DNA of 64,000 nucleotides from Pseudomonadota bacterium (lineage in GTDB: Bacteria; Pseudomonadota; Alphaproteobacteria; Rhizobiales; Rhizobiaceae), in the NCBI GenBank assembly GCA_023390055.1, contig JAEWDP010000148.1, positions 1-64,000 on the forward strand, written 5' to 3'. The notes beneath the pieces are model-generated. The model saw only the letters and a list, made by a program, of their open reading frames with translations, was not told the origin of the DNA and did no database searches. The position numbers and the translations under genes are program-made. Shown piece after piece: positions 1 through 8,919 of the stretch. Numbering within the stretch: the first letter of the stretch is position 1; each line of letters opens with the position of its first letter.

Positions 1-1
1 G

Positions 2-1213
2 CTCTATGCTGCGATCAAGCCCTTAACGGTCGAGCGGCTGGCGCGCACAGAAGCTTCCCGCCGCTATGCAGATGCCTGGCTTCGGGAATTGCCTGTCAAA
101 CACGGCACCTATGCCGGGCATGACAGCGTAACGATCAAGGATACCACCGGAGAACGGGAATACATGATCGTTTCCGCGCAGATGGCTGATGCTGGGTGGA
201 CTGTCAATGTCTTGACGGATACCGGGACGGTGCGCGCCCAGGCGAAGACAACAATAATTGCCATACTGTTGTTTCTTTGCCTCGCGGCGCTCTTCTTCGC
301 GATCATTCTCCAGCGCCGTGCACGCCTTAATGAGCGGATCCAGTTACAGGCAGAAGCAAAGAATGAACTCGAGCGCAGAGTTGTGGAACGCACCGCCGAC
401 CTTGCGCGCGTCAATACCAGAATCGAAAAGGAAATTGCCGAACGGCGCCTGACAGAACAGCGCCTTCGCCAGACCCAGGCAGATCTTATCCAGGCTGGAA
501 AGCTTGCAGGCCTTGGCCAGATGTCAGCAGCCCTGTCACATGAATTCAATCAGCCTCTGGCGGCCACCAAAACCTATGCGGAAAATGCTGCCGTGCTAAT
601 CGAAAGGGGTCGCATAGATGAGGCCAGCGACAATGTTCGCCGCATCTCGGCGCTGATTGACCGTATGGCGTCAATCAGCCGCCATCTGCGCAACTTCGCC
701 CGCAAGCCGAACGAAAAGCTTGCAGCGGTGTCGGTGGAGGAGGTTGTACACGATACCTTGGAAATCGTGGCAACCCGACTTCATGCTGCAGAAGCGGCGC
801 TTGAAATCGAACTCGAGTCAGGGCTGCCACCTGTGAAGGCCGGATCGGTCAGGTTACAGCAGGTTCTGGTCAATATCATAACCAATGCTGCAGATGCCGT
901 TGAAGGCCTTGAGCATCGGATTATTACACTGTCCGCATATCGTGAGAACGATAAAGTGGTAATTCTTGTCCGAGATCATGGCGCAGGAGTTGCTGCAGCA
1001 ATACGCGAACGAATCTTCGATCCGTTTTTCACCACGAAGGGTGTCGGGAAGGGACTTGGTCTTGGCCTTTCGATTTCCTACAATATCATCAAAGATTTCG
1101 GGGGAAGCCTGATCGTATCCGACGTTGCCGAAGGAGGCGCCGTCTTTCGGATTGAGCTTGACGCAATGCAGGTGACGGATTCCGTGGTCATGGTGTCGAA
1201 TGTTTCTGCCTGA
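2..1213 (+). CDS. C4-dicarboxylate-type sensor histidine kinase DctB-like, 5' truncated by window edge
   Basis: Membrane sensor kinase; its reading frame is open to the left edge, so the N-terminus lies outside the window. Visible in order are the end of a periplasmic sensor domain, one membrane segment (about nt 248-311), a charged coiled-coil linker, and a HisKA domain with H-box ALSHEFNQPLAA (His codon 539-541). A HATPase domain follows, with its N-box around IITNAADAV and the glycine-rich GKGLGLGLSIS. The H-box context is that of the DctB family, which senses C4-dicarboxylates. The partner is the sigma-54 activator 410 bp downstream, and the likely target is the tctCBA importer after it. 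The ligand could be another carboxylate. Confidence 0.88.
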   Translation, partial: LYAAIKPLTVERLARTEASRRYADAWLRELPVKHGTYAGHDSVTIKDTTGEREYMIVSAQMADAGWTVNVLTDTGTVRAQAKTTIIAILLFLCLAALFFAIILQRRARLNERIQLQAEAKNELERRVVERTADLARVNTRIEKEIAERRLTEQRLRQTQADLIQAGKLAGLGQMSAALSHEFNQPLAATKTYAENAAVLIERGRIDEASDNVRRISALIDRMASISRHLRNFARKPNEKLAAVSVEEVVHDTLEIVATRLHAAEAALEIELESGLPPVKAGSVRLQQVLVNIITNAADAVEGLEHRIITLSAYRENDKVVILVRDHGAGVAAAIRERIFDPFFTTKGVGKGLGLGLSISYNIIKDFGGSLIVSDVAEGGAVFRIELDAMQVTDSVVMVSNVSA

Positions 1214-1623
1214 AGGAAGAGGCTCGCGGGACCCCACGAATATCAAGGCCTTTGATCAGGGCAAGAGTAGAGAAAAGGCATCGTTGATAGTGTCTCCGTC
1301 GGACAATAGACAAATAAGCAACCATGGAATGCTTCCTCAGCTGGCGACACTCGGAGAACTTGCTGCGGCCGTTTTCGCCTTCACCGTCGGCCAGATCGCG
1401 TTTGGCCTTCCGAGCTTCCGCATACCAAAGAACCATGCCTCCGTTAGAAGATTCGGCAGTATCATCGGTTGGGGCCGGCCAATTCCCGCCGTCACCGTAT
1501 ATTGTATCTCACAAGAATATTGCCGTTTACTGCAATGGGCAGACGGCCACACCGACAACATTCAACCAGGGAGCGGCAATTCCTCCCCAACGTGAAAAAC
1601 TGGGTTTCCATGCCGATAACTTG
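1214..1623. other. 410-bp spacer between kinase and response regulator
   Basis: In most DctB/DctD pairs the two genes overlap or nearly touch, so this gap is unusual. The response-regulator frame stays open upstream to 1324, but that extension has no receiver-domain character and the normal N-terminus starts at 1624. I found no convincing promoter, hairpin or small gene here. It may be a decayed insertion. Confidence 0.4.
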
Positions 1624-2994
1624 ATGACTGAGCAAAGAGTCCTTTTGGTTGATGATGAAGAAGAATTGCGTCGCTCTACGGCACAGGCTCTGGAGCTCGT
1701 CGGACTGTCAGTACACACCTTTGCCAGCGCCGACCATGTCTTGGAGCTGATCGGATACAGCTTCGACGGTGTCGTTGTTACCGATATCCGCATGCCCAGA
1801 ATTGACGGCATGACGGCCCTCCACAAGATCCGCGAACTCGATTCGGAGATCCCGGTAATTCTGGTAACCGGACACGGTGATGTGCAACTCGCCGTCAAGG
1901 CGATGCGGGAAGGCGCTTATGATTTCATCGAAAAGCCGTTTACGCCACAGCATCTTGCGGGTGTCATACGCCGAGCGATGGGGCGCCGCAGCCTTGTCCT
2001 GGAAAACAGGCGGCTGCGCGCCGTAGCGGGTAAACGGGATGACCTCGAAACACGGTTGCCCGGGCGAACTGTGGCAATGGTGGATCTGCGCTATCGAATA
2101 CGGGCAATCGGCGTATCGGACGCTGATACTCTGATTATCGGAGACACCGGTGTCGGAAAGGAGGTAGTGGCGCGTGCCCTCCATGATATCAGCCCTCGCG
2201 CAAACAGGCCTTTTATCGCCATCAATTGTGCAGCCCTGCCGGAGAACCTGATCGAGAGTGAACTCTTCGGGCATGAGGCGGGTGCGTTTCCAGGTGCCAT
2301 TCGAGCCCGCTACGGGCGATTTGAGCATGGTCGCGGCGGAACGATCCTTCTGGATGAGATCGGTTCTCTTCCATTTGATCTTCAGGCGAAATTCCTTCGC
2401 GTTCTCCAAGAAAGGACAATCACCCGCCTCGGTTCGAATGAAGTTGTCCCGCTGGATGTTCGCTTTATCGCAACCAGCAAGGTCGATCTGCAGATAGAAG
2501 TCGTTGAGGGAAGGTTCCGTGCCGATCTCCTCTACCGGCTTAACGTTGCAACTATTCATGTGCCATCACTGGAGCAGCGACGAGGTGATATTCCGCTCCT
2601 TTTCCTGCAGCTGGTACGTGAAGCTGCCGCGCGATATGGCAAGGACGATCTAGATGTTCCGGCAGAAATCATATCGAGCATCGCGCATCAGGACTGGCCG
2701 GGCAATGTACGAGAGTTGCGCAACGCGGCCGAGCGGCTGGTTTTGGGATTGGATACGGGAGATTGTGGCTTCTCTGGAAGAGAGGAGGCAGGCAGACTGG
2801 CTGACCGAGTTGCCGCTTACGAGCGTAGCATCATTGCCGGTGCTATTGCCGCTCATGGAGGCGCGCTCCGGCCCGTCTATGAAATGCTCGGCATTTCACG
2901 CAAGACTCTATACGAGAAAATGCAAAAATATGGCCTGGACAAGAGAATTCTGGAACCCGACCAACTCCTTCAAAACGATGATCGTGAAACGTGA
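1624..2994 (+). CDS. sigma-54-dependent response regulator, DctD-like
   Basis: A 456-residue NtrC-family activator. The start is ATG 1624 because the receiver begins at once with RVLLVDDEEE; the phosphoacceptor is in VVVTDIRMPR and the conserved Lys in FIEKPF. The AAA+ domain has Walker A GDTGVGKE and Walker B GGTILLDEIGS. A Fis-type helix-turn-helix ends the protein (GISRKTLYEKMQKYG). The sigma-54 contact loop reads GAFPGA instead of the usual GAFTGA. It presumably activates tctCBA, in front of which lies a 9+9 bp palindrome. I did not find a good -24/-12 promoter there. Confidence 0.88.
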   Translation: MTEQRVLLVDDEEELRRSTAQALELVGLSVHTFASADHVLELIGYSFDGVVVTDIRMPRIDGMTALHKIRELDSEIPVILVTGHGDVQLAVKAMREGAYDFIEKPFTPQHLAGVIRRAMGRRSLVLENRRLRAVAGKRDDLETRLPGRTVAMVDLRYRIRAIGVSDADTLIIGDTGVGKEVVARALHDISPRANRPFIAINCAALPENLIESELFGHEAGAFPGAIRARYGRFEHGRGGTILLDEIGSLPFDLQAKFLRVLQERTITRLGSNEVVPLDVRFIATSKVDLQIEVVEGRFRADLLYRLNVATIHVPSLEQRRGDIPLLFLQLVREAAARYGKDDLDVPAEIISSIAHQDWPGNVRELRNAAERLVLGLDTGDCGFSGREEAGRLADRVAAYERSIIAGAIAAHGGALRPVYEMLGISRKTLYEKMQKYGLDKRILEPDQLLQNDDRET

Positions 2995-3017
2995 GCCCAA
3001 CTCGGGGACGCTTTGGC

Positions 3018-3037
3018 ATGGGTGGATCTCCACCCAT
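3018..3037. promoter_or_regulatory. inverted repeat, candidate activator site upstream of tctC
   Basis: ATGGGTGGA-TC-TCCACCCAT is a perfect inverted repeat with 9-bp arms, and a second TCCACCCAT half-site lies at 3061-3069. It sits about 170 bp before tctC and right after the DctD-like gene, where an NtrC-family enhancer site would be expected. Confidence 0.5.
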
Positions 3038-3207
3038 CATTTTGTGGCGTTGTTTCCGAATCCACCCATATTTCCGTGGTGTTTGACTCATGAGCGCATT
3101 TCCTTGCAGTTGAGGAATTGTCTCACGCATAAATGTGAATGCAGGATCTGATTCAGTCTGGCGCTGGAGGAGCTTGCGTCGACCTGCATTCAACCTGGAG
3201 GACTTCG

Positions 3208-4191
3208 ATGAAAATCCTGAACGCCATAATGGGCGCTACCGCAATTGCGGCTGTTTCTCTTTTTTCCACCGTTGCCGGCGCACAGACTTACCCTGAGCGG
3301 TCGATTACCATGGTTGTTCCGTTCTCAGCTGGGGGGCCGACAGACACTGTCGCTCGTCTGGTCGCGGAATCGATGTCAAAGGATCTCGGCCAGCAGGTAC
3401 TTGTCGAGAATGTGGGTGGTGCCGGTGGCACACTGGGCGCTGGTCGCGTCGCTGATGCCGAGCCGGATGGCTATACGATCCTGCTGCATCATATCGGTAT
3501 GGCCACAAGCGCAACGCTTTATCGCAAGCTGCCCTTCGATACACTAAACGCATTTGAATACGTTGGGCTGGTCACAGACGTTCCGATGACAATCGTTGCC
3601 CGCAAGGATTTTGAACCAACGGACCTCAAGGGTTTGCTGGAATACACCGAAGCGAACAAGGATGCAGTTACGGTAGCCAATGCAGGTATTGGCGCTGCCT
3701 CGCACCTGTGCGGCATGCTGTTCATGAGTGCAATCGACACGGCTCTGGTTACCGTTCCGTACAAGGGGACTGGCCCTGCGATGACCGACCTCCTTGGAGG
3801 ACAGGTCGACCTAATGTGCGATCAGACGACCAACACCACAAAGCATATTCAGGCCGGTACTATCAAAGCTTATGCCGTCACTTCGCCTGAGCGCCTTGAT
3901 GTTCTCAAGGATCTTCCGACTGCATCGGAAGCCGGATTGCCGGACTTCCAGATCGGCATCTGGCACGGCATCTATGCGCCAAAGGGAACGCCGGCGGAGG
4001 CAGTTGATCGTCTTTCAAAGGCCCTGCAGGTTGCCCTGACAGATGAAAGCGTTGCTGCTCGCTTTGCGGAACTTGGAACCGAGCCATCGCCGGCAAGTGA
4101 TGGAACACCAGAGGCATTGAAAGCAAAGCTTGAAAGCGAGATTGCACGCTGGAAGCCTGTCATTGAAGCGGCTGGTGTGTTCGCCGACTGA
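3208..4191 (+). CDS. tctC: TctC/Bug-family periplasmic solute-binding protein
   Basis: A 327-residue secreted protein with a clear signal peptide ending at VAGAQT. It has the Bug-family features YPERSITMVVPFSAGGPTDT near the mature N-terminus and the GGAGGTLGA loop. It captures a carboxylate (citrate or other tricarboxylate in the founding member) for the TctBA membrane pair. The start is ATG 3208, preceded by CTGGAGGA. It is the first gene of tctC-tctB-tctA downstream of the DctBD-like system. The substrate cannot be read from sequence. Confidence 0.9.
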   Translation: MKILNAIMGATAIAAVSLFSTVAGAQTYPERSITMVVPFSAGGPTDTVARLVAESMSKDLGQQVLVENVGGAGGTLGAGRVADAEPDGYTILLHHIGMATSATLYRKLPFDTLNAFEYVGLVTDVPMTIVARKDFEPTDLKGLLEYTEANKDAVTVANAGIGAASHLCGMLFMSAIDTALVTVPYKGTGPAMTDLLGGQVDLMCDQTTNTTKHIQAGTIKAYAVTSPERLDVLKDLPTASEAGLPDFQIGIWHGIYAPKGTPAEAVDRLSKALQVALTDESVAARFAELGTEPSPASDGTPEALKAKLESEIARWKPVIEAAGVFAD

Positions 4192-4210
4192 ATCCAGATA
4201 TTCTGCATAA

Positions 4211-4244
4211 GCCGACCCTTCGCCAGATTGTGTGGAGGGTCGGC
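4211..4244 (+). promoter_or_regulatory. intercistronic hairpin after tctC
   Basis: GCCGACCCT and AGGGTCGGC form a perfect 9-bp stem between tctC and tctB, with no following T-run. Such hairpins behind a binding-protein gene commonly stabilise the upstream mRNA and raise binding-protein output relative to the permeases. Confidence 0.5.
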
Positions 4245-4289
4245 GTCTTAGTGCTCGGGATGAGCCGCCCCCCGTTATGTGGAGCGAAC

Positions 4290-4751
4290 ATGAAATCGCT
4301 GAAATTTGACACCACCAATGTGCTATGTGGGCTTCTTTTCATAGGGCTTGGTGCCTTTTTCGCCCTTGAATCCCTGTCGCTTGAACTTGGAACCGCATTT
4401 CGAATGGGGCCGGGTTATTTTCCCTTGCTGCTGGCCTGTGTGCTTGTTCTGTTTGGCATAGTCATTCTGGTTCAGGCCTTCCGTGTTGATGGTGAGGAGA
4501 TAGGACATGTTGCCTGGCGCGGCATCCTGTTCATCCTGCCAGCACCTATCTTTTTTGGACTTACCGTCCGTGGCTTGGGCTTTCTGCCGGCAATATTCGT
4601 GACTGCGATGATCGCCTCGTTTGCATCTGGACGAATGCGGCTGCCGATGGCCCTGGTGTTGTCCTTTTCGCTGACGATCTTCTCCGCATTGGTCTTTAGT
4701 TACGGGCTCGGTCTTCCGTTGCGCCTGTTCGGACCTTGGCTTGATTTCTAG
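4290..4751 (+). CDS. tctB: TctB-family small membrane subunit
   Basis: A 153-residue protein with four hydrophobic segments, matching the small membrane component of tripartite tricarboxylate transporters. It has the typical FRMGPGYFP motif after the first helix. The start chosen is ATG 4290 (MKSLKFDTTN); the frame runs back to a GTG at 4230, but that stretch overlaps the upstream hairpin and lacks membrane character. It partners with TctA, whose gene starts 9 bp downstream. Confidence 0.85.
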   Translation: MKSLKFDTTNVLCGLLFIGLGAFFALESLSLELGTAFRMGPGYFPLLLACVLVLFGIVILVQAFRVDGEEIGHVAWRGILFILPAPIFFGLTVRGLGFLPAIFVTAMIASFASGRMRLPMALVLSFSLTIFSALVFSYGLGLPLRLFGPWLDF

Positions 4752-4760
4752 GAGAGGTAC

Positions 4761-6266
4761 ATGGAATTCTTCAACAACCTTGCACTAGGATTCTCGACGG
4801 CCTCGTCGATTGACAACCTTTTCTTCTGCCTGATCGGGGTCTTTCTTGGAACGCTCATCGGAGTGCTGCCAGGTATCGGTGCGACGGCAACGGTTGCCAT
4901 GCTCCTGCCAATTACCTTTCAGCTTGAGCCGGTGTCGTCGCTCATTATGCTTGCAGGTATCTATTACGGTGCACAATACGGCGGCTCGACAACTGCCATT
5001 CTGATCAACTTGCCGGGAGAGTCATCTTCGGCGGTCACCGCTATCGACGGTTATCAGATGGCAAGGAAAGGCAGGGCCGGGGTTGCACTTGCCATTGCGG
5101 CCCTCGGCTCCTTCTTTGCGGGCTCGGTTTCGACCTTCCTGGTAGCCATTTTTGCACCACCTCTTACGACAATTGCATTGCGATTTGGTGCGGCCGAGTA
5201 TTTCTCGTTGATGGTCGTCGGGCTGGTCTCGTCTATTGCACTGGCACATGGTTCCATCATCAAGGCGTTGGCAATGGTGGTCCTTGGCCTGTTACTCGGT
5301 CTGGTAGGGACTGATATTTACACGGGAACGCCACGGTTCACGCTTGGTATCCGGGAATATGCCGACGGGCTGAACTTTGTTGCGGTTGCTGTCGGTGTAT
5401 TCGGAATCGCGGAAATTCTTCGAAATCTGGAGAATGAAAAATCTCGATCCGTTCTGATGGCGAAGGTTGGCGGGTTGATGCCGACAAAGGATGATTTCAG
5501 GAAGATGGTTGCGCCGGTGTTGCGGGGAACTGTTATCGGATCGGCGCTCGGTATCTTGCCAGGCGGCGGAGCCATTCTGGCATCGTTCGCATCCTACACT
5601 GTCGAAAAGCGTGTTTCGAAGACACCCGAAGAGTTCGGACAAGGTTCTGTTGCTGGTGTTGCTGGTCCGGAATCGGCAAATAATGCCGGTGCCCAGACAT
5701 CGTTTATTCCACTTTTGACGCTCGGTATCCCGGCCAATCCGGTGATGGCGCTCATGATAGGTGCAATGATCATCCAGGGGATCGTGCCTGGTCCAAATGT
5801 CGCTACCGAGCAGCCGGCCCTGTTCTGGGGAATTATTACGTCTATGTGGATCGGCAACCTGATGCTGGTTGTGCTCAATCTTCCCCTTATAGGGTTGTGG
5901 GTGAAATTGCTGACGATCCCCTATTACGTCCTTTTCCCGATCATCATGGCGTTCTGCTCGATCGGCGCCTACAGCGTTAACTCGAATATCTACGACCTCT
6001 TTGCCGTCGCCTTCTTCGGGCTTCTTGGGTACATCTTCGTGAAGTTGCGCTGCGAACCGGCGCCTCTGCTGCTCGGCTTCGTTCTGGGGCCACTCCTGGA
6101 GGAGAACCTGCGGCGTGCGATGATCCTTTCCCGGGGCGACCCTTCAACCTTTGTGACGCGACCGATCAGTGCAACTTTGCTGTTCATCGCTGTCATCGTG
6201 CTTGTGGTCGTATTCCTTCCTAGTGTCCGGACCAGACGCGATGAAGTCTTCCAGGAAGAAGACTAG
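4761..6266 (+). CDS. tctA: TctA-family large permease subunit
   Basis: A 501-residue integral membrane protein with about eleven to twelve hydrophobic segments. It carries the TctA hallmarks GVLPGIGATATVAMLLP near residue 35 and a second glycine-rich repeat GILPGGGA near residue 270. The GGSTTAILINLPGE motif lies near residues 70-85. It forms the transport channel of the TTT system, driven by the ion gradient. It closes the tctCBA operon and ends 18 bp before the convergent LacI gene. Confidence 0.92.
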   Translation: MEFFNNLALGFSTASSIDNLFFCLIGVFLGTLIGVLPGIGATATVAMLLPITFQLEPVSSLIMLAGIYYGAQYGGSTTAILINLPGESSSAVTAIDGYQMARKGRAGVALAIAALGSFFAGSVSTFLVAIFAPPLTTIALRFGAAEYFSLMVVGLVSSIALAHGSIIKALAMVVLGLLLGLVGTDIYTGTPRFTLGIREYADGLNFVAVAVGVFGIAEILRNLENEKSRSVLMAKVGGLMPTKDDFRKMVAPVLRGTVIGSALGILPGGGAILASFASYTVEKRVSKTPEEFGQGSVAGVAGPESANNAGAQTSFIPLLTLGIPANPVMALMIGAMIIQGIVPGPNVATEQPALFWGIITSMWIGNLMLVVLNLPLIGLWVKLLTIPYYVLFPIIMAFCSIGAYSVNSNIYDLFAVAFFGLLGYIFVKLRCEPAPLLLGFVLGPLLEENLRRAMILSRGDPSTFVTRPISATLLFIAVIVLVVVFLPSVRTRRDEVFQEED

Positions 6267-6284
6267 TTGGTGAGCGGCAGGTGT

Positions 6285-7334
6285 TCAGATTGAATGGACA
6301 GCCTGCAGCTCGCCAACTGGCGGGTGATCGGCAATCCGCCGCAAAAGCAGCTTGCCCATCGTTGCGCCGGCTTCTGCCAAATCCTCGTAGATTGTTTCCA
6401 CGCGTGGCCGTATCTGGTCAAATAGTCCCGACGTCTGCTTTGCGACCAGGCCAATATCTTTGCCAAGTTCAAGGCCCTTGTCGTAGCAGGCAGCCATCGC
6501 AGCCATGGCTGAGACCTCACCGCCACAAATAATCCCGTCAGGGCGGTCTGATGCGGCCAGGCGATGGTGGAAAGCCTGCCGTATCTCATCCGACTTGCTG
6601 TCGAGCGTAACCTCTGATGGGATGTCAAAATCGATACCTTCCTCACGAATTGCAGTCATGAAGCCATGACGCATGTGGTGTGCAAAGGTGAACCGCTCGG
6701 GTGGCAGGATGATGCATAGTTTGCGGGCGCCGGTCGCAATCAATTTTTGCGAAGCTCGATAGGCGAACTGGAAGTTGTCGAAATCCACGAAGGGGTGGGG
6801 CGTGGCGAGCTCTGTACGTCCGTGGCAGATAAAGGGAAAGTCGTGTTCGAGTAGGAGCTTTACTCGTTCATCCGAGGGCTCGGTCCGTGTGAAGACAATT
6901 CCGTCCGCCATACGATTGCGGATAATGTGCCGTACGGGCTCTATTTGTGGTGTGTCAGAAAAGTGCGGTGTGATGACCAGGTGATAGGGAGTGCCACGCA
7001 GTGCTTCGGTTAATCCGTTGATCATCGAGGTGGCATAGCCCAGGATTTCTTCGTGGGGATCGAGTACCAGACTGATCACGTTCGTGCGCCCGGTGCGTAG
7101 CCTCTGGGCAGCGCGGTCGGGAAGATAACCGATCTCCTCGGCGGCCTTGCGCACGCGCTGGCGCGTCTCGAATGCAATTTGAGGGGCATCCGCCAGTGCC
7201 CGAGACACTGTCGTTACGGCAAGTCCCGTCAGATCCGCGAGTGTCTTTAGAGTCGGCTTAGCATCGCCAGCCAATATCGTGCTGCGCTCCGCGGTTGTCT
7301 TGCTTTTTGTGATATGGCGCCTCCGACCTGCCAT
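6285..7334 (-). CDS. LacI-family transcriptional repressor
   Basis: A 349-residue regulator with an N-terminal helix-turn-helix (TLKTLADLTGLAVTTVSRAL, residues about 28-47), the hinge helix and a periplasmic-binding-protein-like sensor domain. ATG 7334 is chosen because GGAGGAAGGA lies just upstream; a TTG sits one codon earlier. It is divergent from a sugar ABC importer and 233 bp away from it. Two near-identical palindromes lie between the two genes, so it probably represses both itself and the importer until a sugar binds. It resembles AglR-like rhizobial regulators, but the effector is unknown. Confidence 0.9.
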   Translation of the reverse strand: MAGRRRHITKSKTTAERSTILAGDAKPTLKTLADLTGLAVTTVSRALADAPQIAFETRQRVRKAAEEIGYLPDRAAQRLRTGRTNVISLVLDPHEEILGYATSMINGLTEALRGTPYHLVITPHFSDTPQIEPVRHIIRNRMADGIVFTRTEPSDERVKLLLEHDFPFICHGRTELATPHPFVDFDNFQFAYRASQKLIATGARKLCIILPPERFTFAHHMRHGFMTAIREEGIDFDIPSEVTLDSKSDEIRQAFHHRLAASDRPDGIICGGEVSAMAAMAACYDKGLELGKDIGLVAKQTSGLFDQIRPRVETIYEDLAEAGATMGKLLLRRIADHPPVGELQAVHSI

Positions 7335-7378
7335 CAACTATTCCTTCCTCCCACACCAAAGACTGCATTGGCACCGGA

Positions 7379-7396
7379 AATTATAACGTTATAATT
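7379..7396. promoter_or_regulatory. LacI-family operator O1
   Basis: AATTATAACGTTATAATT is an 18-bp perfect palindrome with the central CG typical of LacI-family operators. It lies 45 bp upstream of the repressor start, where it could mediate autoregulation. Confidence 0.75.
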
Positions 7397-7495
7397 CGAC
7401 TAGCAATCTGCTCTCTTATCTTTTCTATGTAAAATCCTATTAGTATTCAATAATTTGTATGGCATCGGTTTCTATTCTTACGATCCTTCCGGGGG

Positions 7496-7527
7496 TTGAC
7501 AGCATTGGTATTTATATCGTTATAAAT
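7496..7527 (+). promoter_or_regulatory. importer promoter overlapped by operator O2
   Basis: TTGACA at 7496-7501 is followed after 18 bp by TTATAA. The second operator, ATTTATATCGTTATAAAT (7510-7527, one mismatch from a perfect palindrome), covers the spacer and -10 box. Its centre is 131 bp from O1. This geometry suits repression by occlusion, possibly with looping between the two sites. Confidence 0.65.
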
Positions 7528-7567
7528 CTTTATCCGGAGAGGAGCCCGGATTAAAAGGGAGATTCTC

Positions 7568-8824
7568 ATGCATATCAGAAGATTTACGATGCTGGCTGCT
7601 GGCGCTGCTGTCATTGCAATGTCGGCAGGAGCGGTGAAGGCGCAGGAAACTGTCGAGGTGCTCCATTGGTGGACATCCGGCGGGGAAGCTGCTGCGCTAA
7701 ACGTCTTGAAGGAAAACCTCGAGAAGGAGGGAATTTCCTGGAAAGACATGCCGGTCGCTGGCGGGTCTGGTGTTCAGGCCATGACGGCACTGCGTGCCCG
7801 TGTGACTTCCGGAGATCCGCCGACTGCGGTCCAGATGCTCGGTTTCGATATCAAGGATTGGGCAGAGATGGGTGTCGTCGGCAACCTGAATGAGTTGGCC
7901 GAAGAGCAAGGCTGGGACAAGGTCATTCCCGCTGCCCTTCAGGAGTTTTCAAAGTATGATGGGAACTGGATTGCTGCGCCGGTCAACGTCCACTCGACAA
8001 ACTGGTTATGGCTCAACAAGGCAGCTTTTGATAAAGCCGGTGGCAAGACACCCGAGTCATTTGAAGAGCTGATAGCGCTTCTCGACAAGTTCAAGGAGCA
8101 GGGGATTATCCCATTGGCTCATGGGGGACAGCCTTGGCAGGATGGAACATTGTGGGAGTCCGTCGTGCTGTCAGTCGGCGGAATGGACTTTTACAGGAAT
8201 GCGGTCATAGAAGCCGACGCCGAGGCCCTATCGAGTGATACGATGCGGGAGGTCTTCGACAACATGACGAAGCTTCGTGAATATTTCGATCCAAACTTCT
8301 CGGGTCGCGATTGGAACCTGTCAACAGCCCTTGTCATCGAGGGCAAGGCTGGTGCCCAGCAGATGGGTGACTGGTCGAAGGGGGAATGGCTTCGTGCTGA
8401 CAAGAAGCCCGGTACGGATTTTGTCTGCATTCGTTTCCCGGGTACCCAAGGTGAAGTCCTCTTCAATTCGGATCAGTTCGTGATGTTCGATGTCGGTGAG
8501 GACAAACGTAATGCTCAGCTCAAGATGGCTTCGGCTGTGATGGATCCGGCCTTTCAAATCGCTTTCAACACCGTCAAGGGTTCAGTTCCTGCTCGAACCG
8601 ACGTGGCGGATGCTGAGTTTGACGATTGCGGAAAGAAAGGCATGAAGGATCTTGCCGAAGCTGCAGCTGGTGGAACGCTGGCGGGTTCGCTGGCACATGG
8701 CCATGCTCAGCCATCGGCTGTCAAGGAAGCAGTCTTTGATGTGGTCACGCAACATCTCAATGGTCAGTTGACCACGGATGAGGCTCTTGAGCGTCTGCCT
8801 CAGGCGGTGGCTGCTGCCCAGTAG
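7568..8824 (+). CDS. sugar ABC transporter binding protein, glucose/mannose (GtsA) type
   Basis: A 418-residue MalE-type extracellular binding protein with a signal peptide ending VKAQE. The mature protein opens with VEVLHWWTSGGEAAALNVL, which is characteristic of GtsA-like glucose/mannose binding proteins. A good Shine-Dalgarno (AAAGGGAGA) precedes ATG 7568. It is the first gene of a four-gene importer controlled by the divergent LacI repressor. The glucose/mannose assignment is family-based; other hexoses or glucosides remain possible. Confidence 0.88.
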   Translation: MHIRRFTMLAAGAAVIAMSAGAVKAQETVEVLHWWTSGGEAAALNVLKENLEKEGISWKDMPVAGGSGVQAMTALRARVTSGDPPTAVQMLGFDIKDWAEMGVVGNLNELAEEQGWDKVIPAALQEFSKYDGNWIAAPVNVHSTNWLWLNKAAFDKAGGKTPESFEELIALLDKFKEQGIIPLAHGGQPWQDGTLWESVVLSVGGMDFYRNAVIEADAEALSSDTMREVFDNMTKLREYFDPNFSGRDWNLSTALVIEGKAGAQQMGDWSKGEWLRADKKPGTDFVCIRFPGTQGEVLFNSDQFVMFDVGEDKRNAQLKMASAVMDPAFQIAFNTVKGSVPARTDVADAEFDDCGKKGMKDLAEAAAGGTLAGSLAHGHAQPSAVKEAVFDVVTQHLNGQLTTDEALERLPQAVAAAQ

Positions 8825-8843
8825 GAGTATCAAAATCAACCAG

Positions 8844-8868
8844 AATGGCCGGGTACCGCCCGGCCATT
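8844..8868 (+). promoter_or_regulatory. intercistronic hairpin after the binding-protein gene
   Basis: AATGGCCGGG and CCCGGCCATT form a perfect 10-bp stem with a 5-nt loop. It lies between the binding-protein and first permease genes, with only a short TTT after it. It probably protects the upstream message or partly terminates transcription. Confidence 0.55.
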
Positions 8869-8919
8869 TCCACATTTAGCGACCAGAATTCGAAACCGGG
8901 ATTTTAGCCGGAGGTATGA

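Noticed and set aside
1324..1623. N-terminal extension of the sigma-54 activator to an upstream ATG
   Set aside because: The receiver domain starts directly at 1624 and the extension has no domain character or ribosome site.
3093..3108. Possible sigma-54 promoter ending TTGCA upstream of tctC
   Set aside because: Only the -12 box fits; the -24 box lacks the GG and most consensus bases.
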